A stretch of 64,000 bases of DNA from positions 122,408-186,407 of the forward strand of contig NZ_JABBGJ010000013.1 of assembly GCF_012927345.1 (NCBI RefSeq), written 5' to 3'. Position 1 is the first letter of the stretch, and each line of letters starts with the position of its first letter. This stretch comes from Paraburkholderia polaris (GTDB lineage Bacteria; Pseudomonadota; Gammaproteobacteria; Burkholderiales; Burkholderiaceae). A model generated the notes under the pieces. That model saw nothing but the letters and a program-made list of their open reading frames with translations, was not told the DNA's origin and made no database searches. A program made the position numbers and the translations under genes. Shown piece by piece: positions 27,367 through 35,449 of this stretch.

Positions 27367-28923
27367 ATGGCATTTGGGTTCCCGGTATCAACCATCAAAT
27401 GCAGCGCGTTCATCGCGCTCCGTCGGGCCTGGAAACGAGGTATGGCAGTCGTGCTGGTCACCTGCGCAGGCACCGCACTCGCCCTTGCAGGTCCGGCCGA
27501 CCCTGGTTCCAGTCGCAGTCATACGTTTGAACGCACCGTCTGGCAACGACTGACGGACTGGTTTGCTGGTCCACCAGCGCCCCCGATTCGCTTCGGCTCA
27601 GCCTGCGCGTCCATTGCGCAGTTGCCCGCTATTCCCGCCACCCTTGCCGGACCGGTTGCGGGCCCGATGCCTATACTGACGAATACTTGCGATTCGCTGG
27701 ACGATACGCGTGGCGATGCCGCCGGCACCGCTGCAGCGATGGCCAGTTCGGGGTCGAACGTTGCGACGCTGCTTAGGGAACTGCGGTGGCAACTCAGCGA
27801 CCGCGCGGCGGCAGAACGAGGCGGCCTTCTGGCCTCTGACGCAGTAGCCGGTATCGCGTCGCGGGTCGACCGGGCGGAGCAGTCGCCGGAACCAGCAGTG
27901 ATGTCGACCCCGGATTGCTCATTGGGTAGCGATTGTGAAACTCAAGCGGTCTCACCTTCGATCGACGCCGACACACTGGCCTCGGTGCAGCCTTCGGCGA
28001 GCACTGCTACGCAGCGTACTTCAGTATGGACCATATTGGGCTTTGTATTGTGGCCGATCCTGGTGGTGGTCTCGGTCGTTGTTGTCGGTTGGGCCCTCAA
28101 AAGGTGGTTTCGCTACGATAAGTCCTTGCTGCGCGCAGCGCGTGCAGGGCTGCGTCGTGGCCGGTTCCATGTTGAGTATCAACCTGTCGTGGGCGTGCGG
28201 CGGGCCAAGTGTGTCGGCGTCGAAGCATTCCTGCGGTGGGACAACGAAAAATATGGCGCGCTGGGGCCGGCCCACTACATGGAGTTCATTGAGAGCAGTA
28301 GCCTGATTGGGCCAATGACGCGATTCGTCCTGTCGCGTGCCGCTCAGGATCTGCGGGAAATGGGCGCTCCGAAATCGCTCTACCTGGGCGTTACCGCTCC
28401 CGCTTCTTACCTGGTAAGTTCCGCGTTCATCGCGGACCTGGATGACGTTGGCTCCCTCGGTCTTCCACCGCTAATACTGAGGATCGGGGCAAGCAGCGCG
28501 AGGAAGTTCAGAAAACGTCTCATCCCGATGATGGCGCGGGCGCGTGATAAAGGAATGCGTTTTGCGCTGTCGGGCGTGCGTCCCATTGACGTCGGACTTG
28601 AACTGCCGGCAGACATGACCTTTGAGATGGTGAAGATTGACAGGGACGTGCTGGGAATGGATCCCGATGAGCGCTCCAGACAGATCAATGCGTTGACGAG
28701 CATGGGGCATGAGATGGGCGCCGTGGTCGTGGTCGAAGGCATTGAGAACGCGGCGCATCACAACATCGCGCGGGCAAGCCGGGCCGAATTCGGTCAAGGT
28801 TTCTTCTACAGTCGTGCACTCGGCGCCAGCCAGCTGAAGGCATTTCTCCAGACCACCAACGCCCCGTCCTCAAAGCCGGCGGGAGCCGCAACCGTGCTCG
28901 GCTGGCGGGTCCGAAATTTCTAA
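27367..28923 (+). CDS. degenerate EAL-domain membrane protein with cysteine-bearing periplasmic region
   Basis: A 518-residue protein. A first transmembrane or signal segment (about residues 26-42) is followed by a low-complexity periplasmic region with four cysteines (C80, C108, C184, C190), a second transmembrane helix (about 221-243) and a C-terminal EAL-like domain. The domain retains the fold and a KID lysine. However, EAL has become E286-A-F288, the ELTE segment is replaced by LRIGASS, and the DDFGTG loop by LSGVRPID. Cyclic-di-GMP hydrolysis is therefore unlikely; it may bind ligand or partner proteins. The topology recalls CSS-motif phosphodiesterases. The start could be later than 27367. 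Confidence 0.85.
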   Translation: MAFGFPVSTIKCSAFIALRRAWKRGMAVVLVTCAGTALALAGPADPGSSRSHTFERTVWQRLTDWFAGPPAPPIRFGSACASIAQLPAIPATLAGPVAGPMPILTNTCDSLDDTRGDAAGTAAAMASSGSNVATLLRELRWQLSDRAAAERGGLLASDAVAGIASRVDRAEQSPEPAVMSTPDCSLGSDCETQAVSPSIDADTLASVQPSASTATQRTSVWTILGFVLWPILVVVSVVVVGWALKRWFRYDKSLLRAARAGLRRGRFHVEYQPVVGVRRAKCVGVEAFLRWDNEKYGALGPAHYMEFIESSSLIGPMTRFVLSRAAQDLREMGAPKSLYLGVTAPASYLVSSAFIADLDDVGSLGLPPLILRIGASSARKFRKRLIPMMARARDKGMRFALSGVRPIDVGLELPADMTFEMVKIDRDVLGMDPDERSRQINALTSMGHEMGAVVVVEGIENAAHHNIARASRAEFGQGFFYSRALGASQLKAFLQTTNAPSSKPAGAATVLGWRVRNF

Positions 28924-28941
28924 AGGAGGCATTCCGCCCGC

Positions 28942-28959
28942 ACCCGGAGCAACCCGGGT
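28942..28959 (+). terminator. weak hairpin after the degenerate EAL gene
   Basis: ACCCGG (28942-28947), a six-base loop, then CCGGGT (28954-28959) followed by CAATTTTC. The stem is short and the T-run poor, so it is only a candidate. Confidence 0.3.
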
Positions 28960-28988
28960 CAATTTTCATTAATTAGCATGACATAATA

Positions 28989-30440
28989 ATGAAGCGCTAT
29001 CTCCAACTGGCGGCAGAGTTCGAAAACCTGATTGCGAACGGTACGCTTGAGCCTGGCGTGCGGCTCCCGTCGGTGCGCCAGGCGAGCGGTTCGTACCGCG
29101 TCAGCCCTTCAACGGTTTTCCAGGCTTACTACACGCTCGAACGACGAGGCCTGATCGTAGCAAGACCTCGGTCGGGTTATTTCGTCGCAAGTCGCCCTGC
29201 GCCAACGAAATCCCTAACGATCGTTTCCAGGCGCAGTATTGACGAGGACGATGACGACAGCCTGGTTATCCGCTTCATGCAGGCTCAGCGTCGATGCGCG
29301 TATCCGGGGCTTGGCTCTTCGGAGCCAAGTGCCCAGTTGTTCCCGTTTGGCCGGATCTCGCGCTCGTTGACTGCGGCGACCCGGCGGATGGCCAGTTCCC
29401 GGAATGCCTTGTCGGCGGGAAAGGCGGAAGCAGATCTGCGTCGCCAGATCGCCCTGCGCTACATTGTCACGGGTGTTACCGTTCCAATCGATGAGGTTGT
29501 TGTGACGAGCGGCGCGCTCGATGCACTGATTCTGTGTCTGCAGGTTCTGACGCGGCCTGGCGACACCATCGCAATAGAACGGCCTGCTTTCCATGCTGTG
29601 CAAGATGCGGTTCAGCGCCTGCATCTGAAGGCCGTGGAAATCCCTGTCGATCCACACCGTGGACTCGACCTCGGCGCGTTAGCGCAGACGTTGCGGCAGC
29701 ATCCGGTGCGGGCTTGCTGGTTTATGACGACGCTGCACCAGCCTACCGGCGCGACGCTCTCCGATGAACGGAAGGAGGCGCTCGTGAGGCTGCTGGCAAA
29801 ACATGGCGTACCGCTAATCGAGGACGACGTATTCCGCGAACTGCATTTTGGTTTGACGCCGGCGTGTCCAGCGAAGCGCTTCGATTCTAAAGGCCTCGTG
29901 CTGCACTGCGGTTCGTTTTCGAAAAGCCTTGCGCCTGGCCTACGCCTCGGCTGGGTAGCGGCGGGGCGATACGCCGCGAGAATTGAGCACGCGCGTTGGC
30001 TGACGATGGCCCCGGCGTCTGTGCCCGCGCAATGCGCAATTGCCGACTACCTTGAGCACGGGGACTACGACCGGCTTCTACGCAAACTGCGTCGCGACCT
30101 GGCGTCCCTTCAGACCCGGATGGTGGCCGCCGTCGTCAGGTACTTCCCTCAGGGGACATCAGTGGTCCGGCCGCCGGGCGGATTCTTTCTATGGGTGGAA
30201 CTTCCAGAAGGAGTCGAGGCAGTGCAGTTGTTCGAGATGGCGAAAGCGCACGAAATCGCGATAGCGCCTGGTGCAATCTTTTCATGCAGCTGCGAATTTC
30301 GCCGTCACATCCGGCTTAACTATGGCCGTCCGTGGACCCCGGACGTTGAAGAGGAGATGCACACTTTGGGCATGTTGGCGAGGCGAGCAATGGCTCAGCA
30401 AGAGACAGCCCGCCATGCCGGGCGCGAAGGAGCGGAATAA
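28989..30440 (+). CDS. MocR-type regulator, paralog 3
   Basis: A 483-residue protein. The winged helix has GVRLPSVRQA and VSPSTVFQAYYTLE. The aminotransferase domain has QPTGATLS (Gln in place of the usual Asn before PTG), IEDDVFRELHFG and the PLP-lysine segment GSFSKSLAPGLRLGW. The N-to-Q change is at the position that contacts the PLP 3'-hydroxyl in aminotransferases, so cofactor handling may differ from the other two paralogs. It follows the degenerate EAL gene by 65 bp on the same strand and is followed by a 9-bp hairpin. Confidence 0.92.
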   Translation: MKRYLQLAAEFENLIANGTLEPGVRLPSVRQASGSYRVSPSTVFQAYYTLERRGLIVARPRSGYFVASRPAPTKSLTIVSRRSIDEDDDDSLVIRFMQAQRRCAYPGLGSSEPSAQLFPFGRISRSLTAATRRMASSRNALSAGKAEADLRRQIALRYIVTGVTVPIDEVVVTSGALDALILCLQVLTRPGDTIAIERPAFHAVQDAVQRLHLKAVEIPVDPHRGLDLGALAQTLRQHPVRACWFMTTLHQPTGATLSDERKEALVRLLAKHGVPLIEDDVFRELHFGLTPACPAKRFDSKGLVLHCGSFSKSLAPGLRLGWVAAGRYAARIEHARWLTMAPASVPAQCAIADYLEHGDYDRLLRKLRRDLASLQTRMVAAVVRYFPQGTSVVRPPGGFFLWVELPEGVEAVQLFEMAKAHEIAIAPGAIFSCSCEFRRHIRLNYGRPWTPDVEEEMHTLGMLARRAMAQQETARHAGREGAE

Positions 30441-30447
30441 ATAGCAG

Positions 30448-30475
30448 ACGTCGGCCCGCGCTTTCAGGCCGACGT
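30448..30475 (+). terminator. hairpin after the third MocR gene
   Basis: ACGTCGGCC (30448-30456), a ten-base loop, GGCCGACGT (30467-30475): a perfect 9-bp stem eight bases after the stop codon. No T-run follows, so it may be a terminator or an RNA-stabilising stem. Confidence 0.45.
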
Positions 30476-30620
30476 TCAAACAGCAGCTCTTCGATTTCGC
30501 GCAGGCTTATTGAACACCTTCGCTACAGCCGGATTCAGGTTCTGCTTCATCGATCAGATCGCTCGTTCCCGGGGCTTCAGCATAGCAGGTCCCTTATTGC
30601 GAAAAGGCCACTGAAGCTCC

Positions 30621-31322
30621 TTATGGACGACGCGCCAGCGGCTCGCGTGCGGTGCGCGGCGCATCCCTGCGCGTGCCGAACAGCGTGTCGCAGATGGGAA
30701 ACGTCAGGTTGAAGTTTTGCGTCGCCATCAGTTCGGGATCGTGGTGCGTGACGTGCAAGCGCCGCACGGTATTGACGAACGGAACGCGGTCGAGCAACGG
30801 GCAGTCGGTGACGTGCGACAGTGTGTGCAGACCCTCGTACATCAGGTAGTACGCCGCCATCGTGAACAGCGCGATATACCCCGCATTGCGCGAAAACACA
30901 TAACCCATGACGAGCGCGAACGGCACTGCGGCCAGCACAAACGCGACCGGCGCAAACGGCGGAAACAACAGGGCGCGCCAGTGCCGCTGGCCCTTGTATT
31001 CGAGCGTGACGTGCGTGAAGAACCTGTGATGGACCGCGCAGTGCCGCTTGTAGATCATGCTGAAGTACTTCGTCGGGCGATGCAGCACGTAGCGATGCGC
31101 GGCCCACTCTGCCCAGTTGCCGAACAGAAAGAGCGGAATGACCGCCATCCATTCGGCAAGCGTGGGCGCATGAAGCTGCGTGAAACAGTACCCGATCACT
31201 GCACCCGTGAAGAGCAGTGTGAAGCCAAGGTGCAGTTCACCGCGATACCAGGGCGGCGTGGCCGCAACATAATCGTCGCGAAACTGGTATGAGCGTGCGC
31301 GAACGTCCTCGTCGTATTTCAT
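30621..31322 (-). CDS. sterol desaturase / fatty acid hydroxylase superfamily membrane protein
   Basis: A 233-residue integral membrane protein with the histidine clusters of di-iron hydroxylases: EWAAHRYVLH, RHCAVHHRFFTH, EGLHTLSHV and RLHVTHHDP. Four hydrophobic segments are visible. CAGGAG precedes the ATG. It follows the hmf-cluster transporter by 55 bp on the same strand, so it is probably the last gene of that operon. It is not part of the published HMF/furoate pathway that I know of. A role in modifying a lipid or a furan-derived substrate would be guesswork. Confidence 0.85.
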   Translation of the reverse strand: MKYDEDVRARSYQFRDDYVAATPPWYRGELHLGFTLLFTGAVIGYCFTQLHAPTLAEWMAVIPLFLFGNWAEWAAHRYVLHRPTKYFSMIYKRHCAVHHRFFTHVTLEYKGQRHWRALLFPPFAPVAFVLAAVPFALVMGYVFSRNAGYIALFTMAAYYLMYEGLHTLSHVTDCPLLDRVPFVNTVRRLHVTHHDPELMATQNFNLTFPICDTLFGTRRDAPRTAREPLARRP

Positions 31323-31377
31323 TGATGTCTCCTGTATCTGAGCAATGCGGGCGCGCTTTTGCGCCCGCTGGAATGCA

Positions 31378-32745
31378 TTAGGCGGCCTCGCGGGCGGTGC
31401 CGTTATCGAGCTTGCCGAGGGTCTCCGGCACGATGAACGCCCCCACCAGGAAAATTACGCTGATCGCCCCGGCAAAGATCGCGAGGGTCATCGGCAACTG
31501 GCTGGCGTCTTTTGCCACCAGCGAGACGGCGGTCGGCATCATCCCGCCGATCGCGAAGCCGATGTTCCATGACAGCCCCGTGCCCGTGGCGCGAATCGCG
31601 GTCGGAAAGCGTTCGTTCAGGAAGATCAGAATCGGCGCGTAGCCGGCGCTGCCGAGCGCGCTCAGAATCACCGCGTAGACGCCGATTGTCGTGATGCTTT
31701 GCGCTGTGGGCAGCAGCAGGAATAGCGCAGGCAGCGCGAACAGACGAATCAGGCCGATCCAGACGAACGCGCTTTTGCGTCCGATGAAGGTGCTCAGATG
31801 TCCCGCCGCGGTGGACGCGACGACCACCGCGACGCTGGAGATCATCAGAATCGCGGCCGCGGCGCCGTTCGGTGCGTGACTCACCACCTTGAGGAAGGTC
31901 GGCAGGTAGCCGGACGTGAGGTAATAGCCGCTACCGCCGCCGATCGTCAGCAGCAGATTGATGAACAGAATCGAGCGATAGTCACGTGAAAACAGCGTGC
32001 GGATCGGCGAGCGGACGACCTCGACCGGTGCGGCTGTGTTCTGCATGGCGGCCTTCTCGGCGGCCAGCTTCTTCCACAGCGGCGACTCTTCCAGACTACT
32101 GAAGACGAACAAGCCGAGAATCGAACTCACAATGCCGGTGAAGAACATGCAGCGCCAGCCCCACACGTCGAACAGGTCGCCCGGGAAGATCGCCGACATC
32201 GCCAGATAGGCGAGCGATGCGAGCAATGCGCCGAGTCCCGCCCCGCCACCACCGATCAGCCCCGACACGGCGCCGCGATATTTCGGCGCGACCGATTCGG
32301 TGCCGATGGTGTGCGTCGACGCCACCACGCCGCCGACGAATACGCCTTGTATCAAACGCAGCATCAGGAACAGGATCGGCGCGACCAGGCCGACTTGCGC
32401 GACCGTCGGCAGCAAGCCGAAGGCTGCTGTCGAGAGACCCACGCCGACCACCGCAGTGATCATCGCGCCCTTGCGGCCGTGCCGGTCCGCGTAGGAGCCG
32501 AACCATGCCGAGCCGAGCGGGCGCATCAGCAGGGTCACGGCAAACGATGCATAGACCGCGGCGAGCGAGAGCATGGCGTGTTCGGACGGAAAGAACAGCC
32601 GTCCAACTACCGGTGCGACGAACAGCAAGACGAACAGATCGAACAAATCCAGTGCCCAACCGAGGCACGAGGCCACTACTGCACCCATCACTTGCCGCTG
32701 GTCTACCGCGGGCAAGGCGGCGCCATTCTGCGCTGCTACGGACAT
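31378..32745 (-). CDS. hmfT: MFS transporter of the furan cluster (aromatic-acid/sialic-acid type)
   Basis: About 455 residues. The start at 32745 (MSVAAQ) is preferred because GGAG lies 6 bases upstream; an ATG two codons earlier abuts the ribosome site. Twelve transmembrane segments are visible, as is the MFS signature SYADRHGRKGAM between helices 2 and 3. It follows the GMC oxidoreductase by 93 bp and shares its strand, so it likely imports furoic acid or related acids. The symbol is by analogy with the transporters of HMF clusters and is the least certain name in this group. Confidence 0.85.
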   Translation of the reverse strand: MSVAAQNGAALPAVDQRQVMGAVVASCLGWALDLFDLFVLLFVAPVVGRLFFPSEHAMLSLAAVYASFAVTLLMRPLGSAWFGSYADRHGRKGAMITAVVGVGLSTAAFGLLPTVAQVGLVAPILFLMLRLIQGVFVGGVVASTHTIGTESVAPKYRGAVSGLIGGGGAGLGALLASLAYLAMSAIFPGDLFDVWGWRCMFFTGIVSSILGLFVFSSLEESPLWKKLAAEKAAMQNTAAPVEVVRSPIRTLFSRDYRSILFINLLLTIGGGSGYYLTSGYLPTFLKVVSHAPNGAAAAILMISSVAVVVASTAAGHLSTFIGRKSAFVWIGLIRLFALPALFLLLPTAQSITTIGVYAVILSALGSAGYAPILIFLNERFPTAIRATGTGLSWNIGFAIGGMMPTAVSLVAKDASQLPMTLAIFAGAISVIFLVGAFIVPETLGKLDNGTAREAA

Positions 32746-32838
32746 CGTCATCTCCTTGATTTTCAGCGGGCCGTCTTTCGATCGCCCCCGTTGTAAGGCA
32801 CGTTCTGGATTGCGTGCTCTTAGTTGTGTTAAGAAACC

Positions 32839-34572
32839 TTATTGATCGACCACCGGGGGCGGCGTCGTGTTCGACGCTGCGCCCGTGTACCTTCGCGCGA
32901 GCATCGCGTCGGCGATCTTTTCGGCCATCATGATGGTCGGGATATTCGTATTCGCCGAAGGCAGCCGCGGCATCAGTGACGCATCGACGACCCGCAAGCC
33001 CTGCGCGCCACGCACGAGGCCCGCGTTGTCCGTCACAGCCATGACGTCGTTCGCATCGCCCATCTTGCAGGTGCCGCTCGCGTGCCATACGCCGAACACA
33101 TTGGCGCGGATGAACGACTCAAGTGCGTGCTCATCGGCAAGCAGTGCGGACATTTTCTGGCCTCGCGTGAAAAACCGTTCGATCAACGCCCGCCGGATCG
33201 GCGCAGGTGTGTCGAGCAGCACCCCAAGCATCGAGGTCAGCGCGGCGTTGCCGGTTCCGACGCGGCTAAGCGCCTTGACCCGTGGTGAAAACGCCGCGGG
33301 GAAAAAGTCGCGTGGATCGTGACCGAGCCCCGAGGCCTCGACGATTTTCGCCAGCATTCGTACGCCGAAAGCGAGGCGCGCGACATCGCGTGGATCGTCG
33401 AGCAGATTCAGATCGACGCGCGGCGGCACCGCGGCGTCGGGTGAAACGAGTCGCACACGGCCGCGTGAATACGGGCGATTGCACCAGAGAAAGAACAGCC
33501 CGAGCCGGTTGCCGAGCGCATGCCATGCGGCACGAGTCGCACTCGACAGATACAGATCGGACGCATCGCACCCTGCCACGCCGGAGGTGAAACGCGCGGC
33601 TGTCATACTCGCGCGGCGCCGCGACAAAGGCATGCGATAACGTCGCTCGAGAAAATGGCAGAAGGTCAGCGACGGATGATCCTGAAGATTACGCCCCACG
33701 CCCGGCAGATCGATCATGCAATCGATGCCGAGCGCGCTCAGATCTTCCCTCGCGCCGACGCCCGCTCGCATCAGCAGCGCCGGCGATTGCAAGGCGCCTG
33801 CACAGAGCACTACATCATTCGCCTCGAAACGCACGTGGGCACCGTTGCTCGCGACAGCCACCACACCGCGCGCGACCATGCCCTCCATCACAATGCGCTC
33901 GACGCGCAGGTCCGGATAAATGTGCAGATTGCGGCGCCTGCGCGTCTGCGCATCCAGATAGGCGACGGCGGTCGAGACGCGCTTGTCGTCGAGATTCGAG
34001 AACGCGCCGGGAAAGTAGCCGTCACCGAATTCGCCGTTCTGGTCCTGCAGGCTGGCGAAGCCGTTTTTACGCATCCCGTCGGCAAACGCATGGCAGAACG
34101 GCGGCCAGTCGGCCTGAAGGACACGGCGAATAGGCACCGGCCCATCGCCGCCGTGCAATTCGCCTTCCGGGAAATTCACGTCGCGTTCGAGCTTGCGGAA
34201 ATACGGCAGCACGTCCTGCCACGCCCAGCCGGTTGCGCCATTGGCGGCCCAGCCGTCGTAGTCGCGCGGCAGGCCGCGATTGGCCGATTGCACGTTGATA
34301 CTCGATCCGCCACCCATCACGCGCCCTTGCTCATAGACACGCGGTGCGGCCGTTCGGGTGGCGCTCGCTTTGAGCTCCGGCCAGATGTACGTGTCGCCAC
34401 AGAAAACCGGCATAGGATAGCTGTCGAGAATCTCTGCGGGCACGGCGCCCGGCGGCGTATCCTTGCCCGCCTCGATCAACGCGACGCGCAACGAGGGTAC
34501 CGCCGACAACCGATGCGCAAGCACGCATCCGGCTGATCCACCGCCCACAATCACGTAATCGAAACGCTCCAT
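32839..34572 (-). CDS. hmfH: GMC oxidoreductase, likely HMF/furfural oxidoreductase
   Basis: A 577-residue FAD enzyme. The Rossmann motif VIVGGGSAGCVLAHRL lies at the N-terminus and the GMC signature GRVMGGGSSINVQSANRG near residue 90. The C-terminal active-site region has FGVWHASGTCKMG (catalytic His) and LPSANTNIPTIM (second conserved polar residue Asn). In Cupriavidus basilensis HmfH, a GMC enzyme of similar length, oxidises HMF and its acids stepwise to furandicarboxylate. Placement downstream of hmfE in a full hmf gene set supports the same role. From sequence alone it could also be called a choline-dehydrogenase-like alcohol oxidase. Confidence 0.85.
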   Translation of the reverse strand: MERFDYVIVGGGSAGCVLAHRLSAVPSLRVALIEAGKDTPPGAVPAEILDSYPMPVFCGDTYIWPELKASATRTAAPRVYEQGRVMGGGSSINVQSANRGLPRDYDGWAANGATGWAWQDVLPYFRKLERDVNFPEGELHGGDGPVPIRRVLQADWPPFCHAFADGMRKNGFASLQDQNGEFGDGYFPGAFSNLDDKRVSTAVAYLDAQTRRRRNLHIYPDLRVERIVMEGMVARGVVAVASNGAHVRFEANDVVLCAGALQSPALLMRAGVGAREDLSALGIDCMIDLPGVGRNLQDHPSLTFCHFLERRYRMPLSRRRASMTAARFTSGVAGCDASDLYLSSATRAAWHALGNRLGLFFLWCNRPYSRGRVRLVSPDAAVPPRVDLNLLDDPRDVARLAFGVRMLAKIVEASGLGHDPRDFFPAAFSPRVKALSRVGTGNAALTSMLGVLLDTPAPIRRALIERFFTRGQKMSALLADEHALESFIRANVFGVWHASGTCKMGDANDVMAVTDNAGLVRGAQGLRVVDASLMPRLPSANTNIPTIMMAEKIADAMLARRYTGAASNTTPPPVVDQ

Positions 34573-34638
34573 ATGCCTGGTCTCCTGCGGTTTTTTATTC
34601 GCTACGGGGTGTTGCCGCTATGTTGTGCGGCGTTCGGT

Positions 34639-35445
34639 TCAACTGCCGCGAAACACCGGCTTGCGTTTGCCATGAAACGCTTCGACCCCCTCGCGGAAAT
34701 CGTCGGACGTGCGCAGACGGCTATAGCAATGCCCTTCCAGTTCGATCGCGATCGAGAGCGGCGCATCTTCGCTATCGTTCAGCAGCTTCTTGGCGGTGCG
34801 TTGCGCGAGCGGCGAGAAGGCCCGCAGTTCATCCACCAACGCATCAGTCGTGGCTTCGAGTTGCGCATCGGCCACGCACTCCACCGCGATGCCCCAGTCG
34901 TAGGCCTGCTTGCCCGGAATGCGGCGCGAGCGCATGACGACGTCCTTGGTTCGGCCGACGCCCACCATCTGCTGCAAACGCGCCGAGCCGCCCGAGCCCG
35001 GGATCTGGCCGAGCTTCTGTTCCGGCAGTGCGTAGAAGGTCGTGTCGGTAGCGATGCGGAAATCGCACGCGAGCGACAGTTCGAAACCCACGCCGAAGCA
35101 GAAACCGCGATTGGCGGCGATCACCGGCTTCGAGCAGCGCGCGGGTGCCGCGATATTCCAGGCGAGTTTGGACACGTGTTCCGGCGACGCCTCGAGAAAG
35201 CCCTTGATGTCGCCGCCGCTCGAGAAGTGTTCACCCTTGGCGCGCACGACGATCACGCGCACGCGCTCGTCTTCGTCGAGTGCTTCGAAGGCCGCACGCA
35301 ACTGGTCGCGTGCATGCATCGAAATCACGTTAAACGGCGGGCGATGCAGGATAATGTCGGCCCGCTCGCGCTCGGCGTCGATCTCGATCGAAAAGCCGTC
35401 GAGTTCTTGCAGCAGGCTCTGGCCGCGGTGGATCAAGTCGGTCAT
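34639..35445 (-). CDS. hmfE: enoyl-CoA hydratase/isomerase family protein, HmfE-like
   Basis: 268 residues from the ATG at 35445, which has AAGGAG upstream. The crotonase fold is clear: the first oxyanion-hole segment HFSSGGDIKGF and the second in RGFCFGVGFELSLACDFRI. HmfE in furoate degraders acts on the ring-opened product as a 2-oxoglutaryl-CoA hydrolase or lactone-handling hydratase. It starts 4 bases after the CoA ligase stop. The pathway end product would enter the TCA cycle as 2-oxoglutarate. Confidence 0.88.
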   Translation of the reverse strand: MTDLIHRGQSLLQELDGFSIEIDAERERADIILHRPPFNVISMHARDQLRAAFEALDEDERVRVIVVRAKGEHFSSGGDIKGFLEASPEHVSKLAWNIAAPARCSKPVIAANRGFCFGVGFELSLACDFRIATDTTFYALPEQKLGQIPGSGGSARLQQMVGVGRTKDVVMRSRRIPGKQAYDWGIAVECVADAQLEATTDALVDELRAFSPLAQRTAKKLLNDSEDAPLSIAIELEGHCYSRLRTSDDFREGVEAFHGKRKPVFRGS

Positions 35446-35449
35446 GGGG

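Noticed and set aside
32096..33088. A 330-residue minus-strand frame between transporter and GMC gene
   Set aside because: It overlaps both recognised genes in another frame and shows no domain.
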